In this document: positions 41,687 to 50,501 of the stretch, piece by piece | Layout: each line of letters opens with the position of its first letter | How positions within the stretch are numbered: the first letter of the stretch is position 1 | Source: Aminobacter sp. HY435 | Lineage (GTDB): Bacteria; Pseudomonadota; Alphaproteobacteria; Rhizobiales; Rhizobiaceae | Assembly (NCBI RefSeq): GCF_027568395.1 | Contig: NZ_JANKZL010000004.1 | Location: 310,001 to 374,000, forward strand | DNA: 64,000 nt | Direction: 5' to 3' | Notes under the pieces: model-generated | The model's database searches: none | Told to the model about the DNA's origin: nothing | The model's input: only the letters and a program-made list of their open reading frames with translations | Program-made: the position numbers and the translations under genes

Positions 41687-43573
41687 ATGGCTATTTCGGC
41701 AACTGCCGGCGCGCGTCCGCGCGGCATGACGCGCGAAGAGAAGAAAGTTATCTTCGCTTCGTCGCTGGGTACCGTGTTCGAATGGTACGATTTCTATCTT
41801 TACGGTTCATTGGCTGCCTTCATCGGCGCCACATTCTTTGCCTCCTACCCTGAGGCCACCCGCAACATCTTCGCACTGCTCGCCTTCGCCGCCGGCTTCC
41901 TGGTCCGGCCGTTCGGCGCGCTCGTCTTCGGCCGCATCGGCGATCTCGTCGGCCGCAAATACACCTTCCTGGTCACCATCCTGATCATGGGCCTGTCGAC
42001 CTTCCTGGTCGGCCTGCTGCCCGGCTCGGCCTCCATCGGCATCGCCGCCCCGATCATCCTGATCGCGCTGCGCATGCTGCAGGGCCTGGCTCTCGGCGGC
42101 GAGTATGGCGGTGCAGCGACCTATGTCGCCGAACACGCGCCCGACGACCGTCGCGGCTACTACACCTCGTGGATCCAGACCACCGCGACGCTCGGCCTGT
42201 TCCTGTCGCTCGTGGTCATCCTGCTCGTGCAGACCTGGCTCGGCAAGGAAGCCTTCGCCGCCTGGGGCTGGCGCGTTCCGTTCCTGCTGTCCTTCGTCCT
42301 GCTCGGTATTTCGGTATGGATTCGTCTGTCGCTGTCGGAATCGCCGACCTTCCAGCGCATGAAGGAAGAGGGCAAGGGCTCGAAGGCGCCGCTGACGGAG
42401 GCTTTCGGCCAGTGGAAGAATGCCAAGATCGCCCTGCTCGCCTTGTTCGGCCTCACCGCCGGCCAGGCCGTCGTGTGGTATGCTGGCCAGTTCTACGCCT
42501 TGTTCTTCCTGCAGAACGTGCTCAAGGTCGATGGTCAGTCGGTCAACATCATGATCGCCATCGCCCTGCTGCTCGGCACCGGCTTCTTCGTCGTCTTCGG
42601 CTGGCTGTCCGACAAGATCGGCCGCAAGCCGATCATCATGGCCGGCCTGGCGCTGGCCATCGTCACCTACTTCCCGCTGTTCAAGGCGCTGACCTGGGCT
42701 GCGAACCCGGCACTCGCCACTGCCCAGCAGGACGTTCGCGCAACCGTGACCGCCGCACCCGGCGACTGCAAGTTCCAGTTCAACCCGGTCGGCACCGCGA
42801 AGTTCACCACCTCGTGCGATATCGCGACCTCGTTCCTGACCAAGAACTCGGTTCCCTACGACGTCGTCACCACGGCGGCTCCGGGCACCCCGGCCACCGT
42901 CAAGATCGGCAACGAGACCGTGACGTCCTTTGACGCGATCGCCGCAGGCGACGCAGCCAAGGCAAACGACGCGGCCTTTTCAAAGGCGGTCAACATCGCC
43001 CTGCACGACGCCGGCTACCCGCTGGTCCGCGGCACCGCCAAGGTTGCCGACCAGAAGCTCGACGCCTTCATCGCCGCCAACCCCGAGCTGAAGCTTGACG
43101 CTGCCGCGATCCGCGCCGGCGACAAGGCGACGATGCCGACCGAACAGGCGATCAAGGACAAGCTGGTCACCGCAGAAGAAGCTGCCGGCGCACCGGAAGT
43201 CGGCTTCTTCAACATCCCCAAGGGCGGTTCCTTCGCGATGGTCGCCGACCCGGCAGCCGTCAACTGGCCAATGATCATCGGCATCCTGTTCATCCTGGTC
43301 GTCTACGTGACCATGGTCTACGGCCCGATCGCCGCGATCCTGGTCGAGATGTTCCCGACCCGCATCCGCTACACCGGTATGTCGCTGCCTTACCACATCG
43401 GCAACGGCTGGTTCGGCGGCCTGCTGCCGGCAACCGCCTTCGCCATGAGCGCTGCGGCCGGCGATATCTACTACGGCCTGTGGTATCCGATCGCAATTGC
43501 GGCGATGACGCTGATCATCGGCACGCTGTTCGTCAAGGATACGCTCGGCACCGACCTCAACGCCAAGGACTGA
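41687..43573 (+). CDS. MHS-family MFS transporter with a large periplasmic insertion
   Basis: The product is 628 aa from the ATG at 41687 with GGGAGGAG upstream. Typical MHS (proline/shikimate/alpha-ketoglutarate) features include VFEWYDFYLYGSLAAFIG, GRIGDLVGRKYTF, LQGLALGGEYGGAATYVAEHAP and GWLSDKIGRKPI. Most such proteins have about 430-550 residues; here an extra segment of about 180 residues (about 340-523) sits after membrane segment 9, with two Cys (GDCKFQFNP, TTSCDIA) and no hydrophobic stretch, so it is probably periplasmic. The substrate is unknown. A terminator follows. Confidence 0.85.
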   Translation: MAISATAGARPRGMTREEKKVIFASSLGTVFEWYDFYLYGSLAAFIGATFFASYPEATRNIFALLAFAAGFLVRPFGALVFGRIGDLVGRKYTFLVTILIMGLSTFLVGLLPGSASIGIAAPIILIALRMLQGLALGGEYGGAATYVAEHAPDDRRGYYTSWIQTTATLGLFLSLVVILLVQTWLGKEAFAAWGWRVPFLLSFVLLGISVWIRLSLSESPTFQRMKEEGKGSKAPLTEAFGQWKNAKIALLALFGLTAGQAVVWYAGQFYALFFLQNVLKVDGQSVNIMIAIALLLGTGFFVVFGWLSDKIGRKPIIMAGLALAIVTYFPLFKALTWAANPALATAQQDVRATVTAAPGDCKFQFNPVGTAKFTTSCDIATSFLTKNSVPYDVVTTAAPGTPATVKIGNETVTSFDAIAAGDAAKANDAAFSKAVNIALHDAGYPLVRGTAKVADQKLDAFIAANPELKLDAAAIRAGDKATMPTEQAIKDKLVTAEEAAGAPEVGFFNIPKGGSFAMVADPAAVNWPMIIGILFILVVYVTMVYGPIAAILVEMFPTRIRYTGMSLPYHIGNGWFGGLLPATAFAMSAAAGDIYYGLWYPIAIAAMTLIIGTLFVKDTLGTDLNAKD

Positions 43574-43591
43574 TCCTCGGCCACTGACGAC

Positions 43592-43625
43592 AAAGCCCGG
43601 CAGGTGCCAACCTGCCGGGCTTTTT
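43592..43625 (+). terminator. intrinsic terminator of the MHS transporter gene
   Basis: AAAGCCCGGCAGGT and its complement enclose GCCA and end in a T-run; the A-rich left flank makes it bidirectional. Confidence 0.9.
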
Positions 43626-43681
43626 CGTTTTCCCCGCCGCCTTTTCGGCAGCGGAGGGCGCCATATTGCCAGTGCCGACTG

Positions 43682-44134
43682 TTATGGCACGTCCTGGATG
43701 GCGACGATCTTTGCATCGAATTCCTTGCAGGCATTATCGTGGCAGATGCCGTTGATCCAAACCTGGCCGTCGTCGAACATGATGCCCTTGTAGTTGACGA
43801 ACAGATCCTCGTACTTCTGATCGGTGACCGCCTTGGTGATCGATGGCGTGAAAATCCCGTCATAGTTTTTGACAAACGCCTTTGCCGACCTGATGTGGGT
43901 TTCCTTGCCGTTTACGCTCACGCCGATCGGGTAGCTCACAAGTTCGGCCACGCCCGCCGCGTCATGCGCTGCAACCGCTTTCTGCAGGGCATTGATCAGG
44001 GCCTCATATTTTGTGTGATCGCCGAGCAACTGGTCGATGGATTGGTTGGTCGTGTCGTTCTGCGCTCCCGCAGGGACAACCCAGACCAAGGCAATGGAGG
44101 TCGCAAGTAGAATGTGCCGCATCGAATTTCGCAT
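43682..44134 (-). CDS. exported protein of unknown function, about 150 aa
   Basis: The ATG at 44134 opens a 150-residue product with a signal peptide (MRHILLATSIALVWVVPAGAQ; in-frame ATG at 44122) and a soluble domain with YPIGVSVNGKETHIRSAKAFVKNYDGIF, which has the look of an NTF2-like or DUF4440-like fold. Two Cys lie near the end (GICHDNACKEFD). No partner gene is clear. Confidence 0.6.
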   Translation of the reverse strand: MRNSMRHILLATSIALVWVVPAGAQNDTTNQSIDQLLGDHTKYEALINALQKAVAAHDAAGVAELVSYPIGVSVNGKETHIRSAKAFVKNYDGIFTPSITKAVTDQKYEDLFVNYKGIMFDDGQVWINGICHDNACKEFDAKIVAIQDVP

Positions 44135-44311
44135 CTTCACAAGCCTTTCAATTGCTGTTGCAGTTGGGGTTATTCGGGCCGCTATCCTGCGGCCCGAATT
44201 GTCGCCATCGGCGCTGCCGGCATCGCCTGTTGCCGCATGTCGCCCGGCTGCGCGGTTTCGGTGCCTTGGTCGCCTTTCGGGACGAGTCCCAGGCCGCCGG
44301 GCAGGTCAGCT

Positions 44312-45901
44312 TCAGGCGTTGATCCAGCATTTGGTCAGCGCATGACCGCCCATCAGCTCGCCATTGGGATCGTCGATCCAGCCGCCCACCCTGGTGCCCG
44401 TGGCGTCGATGTAATTGTTGAACATCGGCACGACGACTCCGCCCTCGTCGCGCAACATCACGGCGGCCTGGCGATAGAGATCCTTGCGCTTGGCCTGGTC
44501 GAGTTCGCCGCGGGCGGACAGGATCAGCTTGTCGAAATCCTCGCGCTGGAAGCGGGTGTCGTTCCACTCGGCCTTGGACAGGTAGGCGATGGAGTAGACC
44601 TGGTCCTGCGTCGGTCGTCCGGTCCAGTAAGACATCGAGAACGGCTGCTTGTTCCAGACCTCCGACCAGTAGCCGTCGCCGGGCTCGCGCTTGACGTCGA
44701 TGGTGATGCCCGCCTTGGCGGCGCTTTGCTGGTAGAGCTGGGCGGCATCGACGGCGCCGGGGAACGCGACGTCAGAGGTGCGCAGCAGCACCGGGCCGCT
44801 ATGACCTGATTTCTTGTAGTGGAACGCCGCCTTGTCCGGATCGTATTTGCGCTGCTCGATGTCGTCGGGAAACATCGCATAACCCTTGGTCACCGGCATG
44901 TCGTTGCCGACCGAGCCGTAGCCGCTGAGGATCTTCTGCACCATCTCCTCGCGGTCGACGGCGTATTTCAGCGCCAGCCTCAGGTCGTTGTTGTCGAACG
45001 GCGCGGCGTTGCAATGGGCGATGAAGACGTAGTGTCCCTTGCCCGGGACATTGCGGATCCCGACACCAGGTACGCGCTTGATCAGGTCGACGATCTTCGG
45101 TTCGACGCGATTGATCATGTCGACCTGGCCGCCTTGCAGCGCCGAGGTTCGTGCGGTCGCATCGTTGATGACCACGATCTCGATCTGGTCGGCATGGCCG
45201 CGCTTGTCGCTGCCCCAGTAGCCCTTGTGCAACTCGCCGACATGGCGGACGCCGGGCTCGTTGACGCCGACCTTGTACGGTCCCGTGCCGATACCCGCGG
45301 TCGGATTGTCCTTGCCGCCATTGGGCTGGATCATCAGGTGATAGTCGCTGACCACATAGGGCAGGTCGGCATTGGCTTCCTTGAGCTGGATGACGACGTT
45401 GTCGCCGTCGACCTTCATGCTTTCGAACTGGGACACGAAGGCCAGCGCAGCCGACTTCGAGTTCTCGTCGGCATGGCGCTCCAGCGTCGCCACGACGTCG
45501 GCTGGCGTCAGCTCCTTGCCGTTGTGGAACGTGACGCCCTTGCGGATCTTGAAGCGCCAGGTCTTGGCGTCATCGGAGGCCTCATAGGACTCCGCGAGGC
45601 GCGGCTCGATCTCGCCTGCCGGCGTGACCTCCAGCATCTGCTCGCCCCAGTTGCGGCCGAGCGTGTACGGCACCTGGCTTGCCCAGGTAGCCGGATCGAG
45701 GCTGTCGGTGGCCGCGCCACCGACCATGCCGGCCTTCAGGATACCGCCCTTGACCGGCGCCTGCGCGCGGGCAGCACCGGCCAGCAATGTGTTTGCCGAA
45801 AGCGCGGTGACGCCAAGCGCTGCGGCCCTGCCGAGAAAGTCCCGGCGAGAAAGGCGCCCGCTGACAACGAGGCTGCTGAGATGATCGAGTTCACTGGACA
45901 T
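44312..45901 (-). CDS. ABC-transporter substrate-binding protein, family 5, Tat-exported
   Basis: The product is 529 aa from the ATG at 45901. A Tat-type signal SRRDFLGRAAALG at about 18-30 leads the solute-binding family 5 fold (dipeptide/opine/oligopeptide type), with WRFKIRKGVTFHNGKELTPADVV near 100-120 and DIEQRKYDPDKA late. No permease or ATPase gene is next to it, so it is an orphan component here. AGGAGG lies about 11 bases before the start. The ligand is unknown. Confidence 0.88.
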   Translation of the reverse strand: MSSELDHLSSLVVSGRLSRRDFLGRAAALGVTALSANTLLAGAARAQAPVKGGILKAGMVGGAATDSLDPATWASQVPYTLGRNWGEQMLEVTPAGEIEPRLAESYEASDDAKTWRFKIRKGVTFHNGKELTPADVVATLERHADENSKSAALAFVSQFESMKVDGDNVVIQLKEANADLPYVVSDYHLMIQPNGGKDNPTAGIGTGPYKVGVNEPGVRHVGELHKGYWGSDKRGHADQIEIVVINDATARTSALQGGQVDMINRVEPKIVDLIKRVPGVGIRNVPGKGHYVFIAHCNAAPFDNNDLRLALKYAVDREEMVQKILSGYGSVGNDMPVTKGYAMFPDDIEQRKYDPDKAAFHYKKSGHSGPVLLRTSDVAFPGAVDAAQLYQQSAAKAGITIDVKREPGDGYWSEVWNKQPFSMSYWTGRPTQDQVYSIAYLSKAEWNDTRFQREDFDKLILSARGELDQAKRKDLYRQAAVMLRDEGGVVVPMFNNYIDATGTRVGGWIDDPNGELMGGHALTKCWINA

Positions 45902-46199
45902 AAGACTGCGTACCTCCTGATGGTGCGACGGCATGTCGTCATGTTGTTCCCACGCCCGATATTGATTGCCGGAGGCCAGCGGAAAGCCGGCTGAATGCGA
46001 CATTCAATGCCGCTTTTGAAGCGCCGGGGCTTTTGTCTTCCGTAGCGGCAGGCTGTTCGGCGCAACCCCTTGCCCTGTCCGCAAAGCCGTGTGACGATGG
46101 CGCGACGTAGGGAGGCTCAACAAACGAGAAAGTGCCCGCGACGGCCGAACAGGCCGGCCGCCGCTTCAGGGAAAAACGCCTGAGTGGAGGTCAGCTCTC

Positions 46200-48251
46200 A
46201 TGGGTAGTCGCGCCGGAGGAAGACGCACGGGACCGAAATGCATCGCCATCGTCGGTCCCTACGCCAGCGGAAAAACCACTCTCTTTGAAGCCCTTCTCGC
46301 CCGCACGGGCGCCATTTCCAAACAGCATCCGGTTGCATCCGGAAACACCGTCTCCGATCACTCCGCCGAAGCGAGAGCGCACGCGATGAGCGTCGAAGCG
46401 GTGTTCGCCACCACCGAATTCATGGGCGAGAGCATCACATTCGTCGACTGCCCCGGCTCGGTCGAATTCGCCTTCGAAGCCGAGCCCGTGCTCGCCGCTT
46501 GCGACCTTGCCGTCGTCGTCGCCGAGCCCGACGAAAAGAAGGTGCCGGCACTGCAGCTGATCATGCGCAAGCTCGACGATCTCGGCGTGCCGCGCATCCT
46601 GTTTCTCAACAAGATCGACAAGGCCTCCGCCGGCGTCCGCGACACGCTGAAGCTGCTTCAACCGGTCAGCCGCTCGCCGCTCTTGCTGCGCCAGATACCG
46701 CTGCGCAAGGATGGCGTCGTCGTCGGTTCGATCGATCTGGCGCTCGAGCGCGCCTATATCTACCGCGAGTACGCCGAGAGCGAAATCGCCGAGATTCCCG
46801 GCGACGAAAAGGCGCGCGAGCTCGAGGCCCGCTTCGCCATGCTCGAGACGCTGGCCGACCACGACGACCAGCTGATGGAGCAATTGCTCGAAGAGATCGA
46901 ACCACCCAAGGACGAGATCTTCGACGACTTGGCGGCCGATCTGCGCGACGGATCGGTGACGCCCGTGCTCATCGGTGCTGCCGAGAAGGGCAACGGCGCG
47001 CTGCGGCTGCTGAAGGCGATCCGCCACGACGCGCCCGACGTCGAAGCGACGCGCAAGCGCATTGGCCTCGCCGACGGCAGCGCAGCCGTGGTGCAGGTGA
47101 TGAAGACGATCCACACCTCGCATGCCGGCAAGCTTTCGGTGTCGCGTATCCTGTCAGGGCAGGTCAACGACGGCGTGGAACTGTGGCTGAACGCCAGCGA
47201 CACGGCCAAGGTGTCCGGCATCTACCGCATGCTCGGCAAGGAACAGTCGAAGCTCGCCAGCACCGCTGCCGGCGACACTGTCGCCCTCGGCAAGCTCGAC
47301 AATGCCGCGACCGGCCAGACCCTGACCGCGGCCAAGGGCGGAACCAGGCAACTGGTCACCCTCGACCCACCAAAGCCGGTCTATGCCTTCGCCCTGCGTC
47401 CCAAGGAACGCAAGGACGAGGTCAAGATGTCGGCGGCAATCCAGCGCCTGGCCGAGGAAGACCCCTCGCTGACCCTGCACCACAACCAGGACTCCGCGGA
47501 AACTGTGCTGTCTGGCCATGGCGAGATGCATCTGCGGGTCATCCGCGAGCGCCTCGAGGGACGCAACCAGATCGCCGTCGAAGGCCACGCACCCGCCGTG
47601 CCTTACCGCGAGACGATCCGCAAGGGCGCCCAGCAGCGCGGCCGCCACAAGAAGCAGTCCGGCGGTCACGGCCAGTTCGGCGATGTCGTCATCGAAATCA
47701 AGCCGCTGCCGCGCGGCAGCGGCTTCGAGTTCACCGACACCATCACCGGCGGCGTCGTTCCCAAACAGTACATTCCCTCGGTGGAAGCCGGCGTGCGCGA
47801 TTTCCTGAAGACCGGCCCGCTCGGCTTCCCGGTGGTCGACGTCGCGGTCAACCTGTCCGACGGCTCCTATCATACCGTCGACTCCTCCGACATGGCGTTC
47901 CAGATGGCCGCCAAGATCGCCATGAAGGAAGGCATGGCGACCTGTTCGCCGGTGCTGCTCGAACCGGTGATGAAGGTCGAGATCTTCACGCCGTCCGACG
48001 CCACGGCGCGCATCATCGCTCTCGTGCCGCAGCGCCGGGGCCAGATCCTCGGCTATGATGCCCGCTCCGGCTGGCCCGGATGGGATGTGGTCGAGGCGAC
48101 GATGCCACAATCGGAGATCGGCGACCTGATCATCGAACTGCGCTCAGCGACGGCGGGTGCCGCCACCTACCGGGCCGACTTCGACCACATGGCCGAGCTG
48201 ACCGGGCGGCTTGCCGACGATGCGATGCATTCCGCAGGCAAGGCGGCATAG
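46200..48251 (+). CDS. EF-G-like GTPase (elongation factor G paralogue)
   Basis: The product is 683 aa. GTPase motifs: G1 GPYASGKT (19-26), G3 DCPGSVEF, G4 NKID. The switch-I RGITI of true EF-G is not present (here SDHSAEARAHAMSVEAV), and the body has EF-G domains II-V (e.g. SGHGEMHLRVIRERL; QRRGRHKKQSGGHGQFGDV). This is the FusA2-like paralogue group, whose role is not settled. It is not next to ribosomal-protein genes. GGAGG lies about 9 bases before the ATG. Confidence 0.88.
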   Translation: MGSRAGGRRTGPKCIAIVGPYASGKTTLFEALLARTGAISKQHPVASGNTVSDHSAEARAHAMSVEAVFATTEFMGESITFVDCPGSVEFAFEAEPVLAACDLAVVVAEPDEKKVPALQLIMRKLDDLGVPRILFLNKIDKASAGVRDTLKLLQPVSRSPLLLRQIPLRKDGVVVGSIDLALERAYIYREYAESEIAEIPGDEKARELEARFAMLETLADHDDQLMEQLLEEIEPPKDEIFDDLAADLRDGSVTPVLIGAAEKGNGALRLLKAIRHDAPDVEATRKRIGLADGSAAVVQVMKTIHTSHAGKLSVSRILSGQVNDGVELWLNASDTAKVSGIYRMLGKEQSKLASTAAGDTVALGKLDNAATGQTLTAAKGGTRQLVTLDPPKPVYAFALRPKERKDEVKMSAAIQRLAEEDPSLTLHHNQDSAETVLSGHGEMHLRVIRERLEGRNQIAVEGHAPAVPYRETIRKGAQQRGRHKKQSGGHGQFGDVVIEIKPLPRGSGFEFTDTITGGVVPKQYIPSVEAGVRDFLKTGPLGFPVVDVAVNLSDGSYHTVDSSDMAFQMAAKIAMKEGMATCSPVLLEPVMKVEIFTPSDATARIIALVPQRRGQILGYDARSGWPGWDVVEATMPQSEIGDLIIELRSATAGAATYRADFDHMAELTGRLADDAMHSAGKAA

Positions 48252-48280
48252 GTCCAGCTTCGTCGAGAAGCAGCGTATGC

Positions 48281-48300
48281 CCTCCCCTTCCGGGGAGGGC
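48281..48300. repeat. intergenic GC palindrome
   Basis: CCCTCCCC-TTCC-GGGGAGGG begins 30 bp after the EF-G-like gene. It resembles short dispersed palindromes of rhizobial genomes. Confidence 0.4.
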
Positions 48301-48415
48301 GAGCCGCGCGAGTTGATCGCCGCAGCTCCGCCCCGGCCAGCGGCCTGTCCCTGCCCGGCGGAAATGGCCCCGGCCCCGCTTCACGTTCTATTGATGGCAT
48401 CGGTTGTAACGCGAC

Positions 48416-48449
48416 GTCGTTCACCGACGTATGTGTTACGAGAGCGTTG
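48416..48449. promoter_or_regulatory. imperfect palindrome upstream of msrP
   Basis: Outer arms GTAAC/GTTAC and inner CGACGT repeats form an imperfect dyad ending 51 bp before the msrP start. It may be an operator. Confidence 0.35.
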
Positions 48450-48499
48450 AGTTCGCGCATGGCAAGGGAGACTTTTCCGGAGCATCTGGAGAACCGAGC

Positions 48500-49459
48500 A
48501 TGGCATTCATTCACCGCCGTCCGTCCTGGTCGATCGCCGAGGCACAGGCGACGCCGGAGGACATGTTCCTCAACCGTCGCGCGATCCTTGCCGGCATGGG
48601 GATTGGCCTTGCAAGCCTGGCCATGCCCCGGCAGGCGCTTGCCGAGGAAGCCGACCCGACGGCCGAACTGTACCCGGCCAAACCCAACACCGCCTACAAG
48701 CTAGACCGCTCGCTGACGCCGGAAGCAATCAACGCCAACTACAACAACTTCTACGAATACGGCACCTACAAGGAGATTGCTGCCAGCGCGCAGCAGCTCA
48801 AGACGCGGCCGTGGGAAGTCGAAATCGGCGGCCTTGTCGACAAGCCGATGACCATTGCCATCGACGACCTGATCCGCAAATTCCCATTGGAGACGCGGCT
48901 CTACCGCCATCGCTGCGTCGAGGCCTGGTCGATGACCATCCCGTGGAGCGGCTTTCCGCTGAAGTCGCTGGTGGCCATGGCGAGTCCGAGCGCCGACGCC
49001 AAATTCGTGCGCTTCGAGACCTTCCTCGACCCCAAGATGGCGATTGGCCAGAACGACTTCGTCTACCCCTGGCCCTATGTCGAAGGAGTGACCATCGCGG
49101 AGGCGGCGCTCGATCTGCCCTTCCTCGTCACCGGCGCCTACGACAAGCCGTTGGCCAAGCAGTTCGGTGCGCCGCTGCGCCTCGCCCTGCCCTGGAAGTA
49201 CGGCTTCAAGTCGATCAAGTCGATCCGCAAGATCGAGTTCGTCGCCGAGCAGCCGGTCGGGCTTTGGGAGGCGATCCAGCCAAGCGAGTACGGCTTCTGG
49301 GCGAATGTGAACCCGGAAGTGTCGCATCCGCGCTGGAGCCAGGCCAAGGAGCGCGTCCTGCACACGGGCGAACTCGTGCCGACGCAACTATTCAATGGCT
49401 ATGCCGAGGAGGTCGGCCAGATCTATGCCGGCATGGACCCGGCAAAGCTCTACATGTGA
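48500..49459 (+). CDS. msrP: protein-methionine-sulfoxide reductase catalytic subunit MsrP (YedY)
   Basis: The product is 319 aa. A Tat signal (LNRRAILAGMGIGLASLAMP) is followed by the sulfite-oxidase-type molybdopterin fold; C139 in YRHRCVEAWSMTIPW is the Mo ligand. It repairs oxidised methionines of periplasmic proteins. GGAG lies eight bases before the ATG at 48500. The membrane partner MsrQ is not next to it and is not seen in the window. Confidence 0.93.
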   Translation: MAFIHRRPSWSIAEAQATPEDMFLNRRAILAGMGIGLASLAMPRQALAEEADPTAELYPAKPNTAYKLDRSLTPEAINANYNNFYEYGTYKEIAASAQQLKTRPWEVEIGGLVDKPMTIAIDDLIRKFPLETRLYRHRCVEAWSMTIPWSGFPLKSLVAMASPSADAKFVRFETFLDPKMAIGQNDFVYPWPYVEGVTIAEAALDLPFLVTGAYDKPLAKQFGAPLRLALPWKYGFKSIKSIRKIEFVAEQPVGLWEAIQPSEYGFWANVNPEVSHPRWSQAKERVLHTGELVPTQLFNGYAEEVGQIYAGMDPAKLYM

Positions 49460-50085
49460 CCAGCTACGCCTTGGCCGCCTGCACCTGCCACCAGCACGGT
49501 CGCCCGTCCACGAACGAATGGCCGGTAGGCATCAGCTCTATGGCGTCGGGCACGTCGAATGCGCCGAGCAGCAACGCCACGACGGGCGCGTCGTCGATGG
49601 CGCCGAGTCGGCTGCTGCTTGACGCTCGGACTCAATCTCCGGCGCGTCGGTATCAACGTTTGGACGCAGCGTGAAACAGTCGGCGACCGGTGTCCGCTTG
49701 GCAAAGAAAAGCGGCGTCCGGACATGTTTCCGAACGCCGCTTTTTGCGGACCGTCCCGCGGGAGGCGGTACGGCAGGTCCGCCGCTTCGTGGCCAATCTC
49801 TAGATCGGCAATTTGCTGGACGCGGCGCGTTGCCTGAGCCTGGTGCGTTCGGGTGATGCCCCCATCTCCCGGCGCGCCATCACCGCGTCCATGGAAAAAC
49901 TAGGCGCGTGAATGGATTCGAGGAACGTTACCCGAGGTTACATGTCACTGTTACGTGGCCGCGGATGCCACGATGGCAAAGGCAGCCGCGACATTTTTGG
50001 ACGCGCCGGAGAAACGGCAAAGATGCTTGCTGAAACGTCCCATCATTGCCTCGCCCTCACCTGAACGCAGGTAACAAAAAAGCCG
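49460..50085. other. non-coding or decayed region between msrP and the small RNA
   Basis: No intact gene is seen. On the minus strand about 55 codons ending near 49466 read ...RLGAIDDAPVVALLLG and MPTGHSFVDGRPCWW before a stop, looking like the C terminus of a lost gene. On the plus strand near 49770-49912 an in-frame stop interrupts a frame that ends LLDAARCLSLVRSGD and RRAITASMEKLGA. Both look like remnants; neither is assigned. Confidence 0.35.
49707..49746 (+). terminator. intrinsic terminator downstream of msrP
   Basis: AAAAGCGGCGT pairs with ACGCCGCTTTT and ends in TTTTT. It lies about 250 bp after msrP; the DNA between holds a possible remnant on the minus strand. Confidence 0.8.
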
Positions 50086-50190
50086 GATCCAAGAAGATCC
50101 GGCTGAGTTTGTTTGGAAGTGCCGATTAAGGCTAACCTCCAGAGGGGAACACTCGAGGGCGCTAATGGGAGGAGGAACGCGCCCTTGAGA
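50086..50190 (-). ncRNA. candidate trans-acting small RNA with CCUCCUCCC loop
   Basis: On the minus strand a -35 CTTGTT (50222-50227) and -10 CATATA (50198-50203), 18 bp apart, precede a roughly 105-nt segment ending in a strong intrinsic terminator (AGCCGGATC hairpin, then TTTTTT). Its first hairpin, GGGCGC...GCGCCC, exposes UUCCUCCUCCC in the loop, an anti-Shine-Dalgarno sequence as in the rhizobial alpha-r14/NfeR1-type sRNAs. A second pyrimidine-rich stretch (TTCCCCTCTGG) follows. No gene explains the terminator. A 60-codon frame across it looks spurious. Confidence 0.55.
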
Positions 50191-50197
50191 TGATTGT

Positions 50198-50227
50198 TAT
50201 ATGTGCTCTCCATGCCCAAGAAACAAG
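50198..50227 (-). promoter_or_regulatory. putative promoter of the small RNA
   Basis: CTTGTT at 50222-50227 and CATATA at 50198-50203, spaced by 18 bp, resemble the alphaproteobacterial CTTGAC/CTATAT consensus. A start near 50190 is inferred. Confidence 0.4.
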
Positions 50228-50501
50228 CATCTATTTTGCATCGCACGCATGCAAAAAGATGACGGCTGTGGTCCAACAATGTTAGAGGCCTCATAGGACC
50301 AAGATTTTGGCCGAAAATCGCCCCCTCGGCCATGCTGCAACGCACCGTGCCCGACCGTTTCTGCAAAGAAATCCGTCAAAACCTATGTTGCGATGCAATA
50401 GTGCCAAACAGGGCACGACAAATCCACGCTTGCGGCAGAAGCTGCGCCATTGGGCAGACTGCCGGCATTTTGCGTCCGGGCGATGAAAGGAAGTGCAGCG
50501 C

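Noticed and set aside
50043-50366. A minus-strand frame of 107 codons spanning the sRNA candidate
   Set aside because: It runs through the terminator hairpin, has no ribosome binding site and no protein-like composition.
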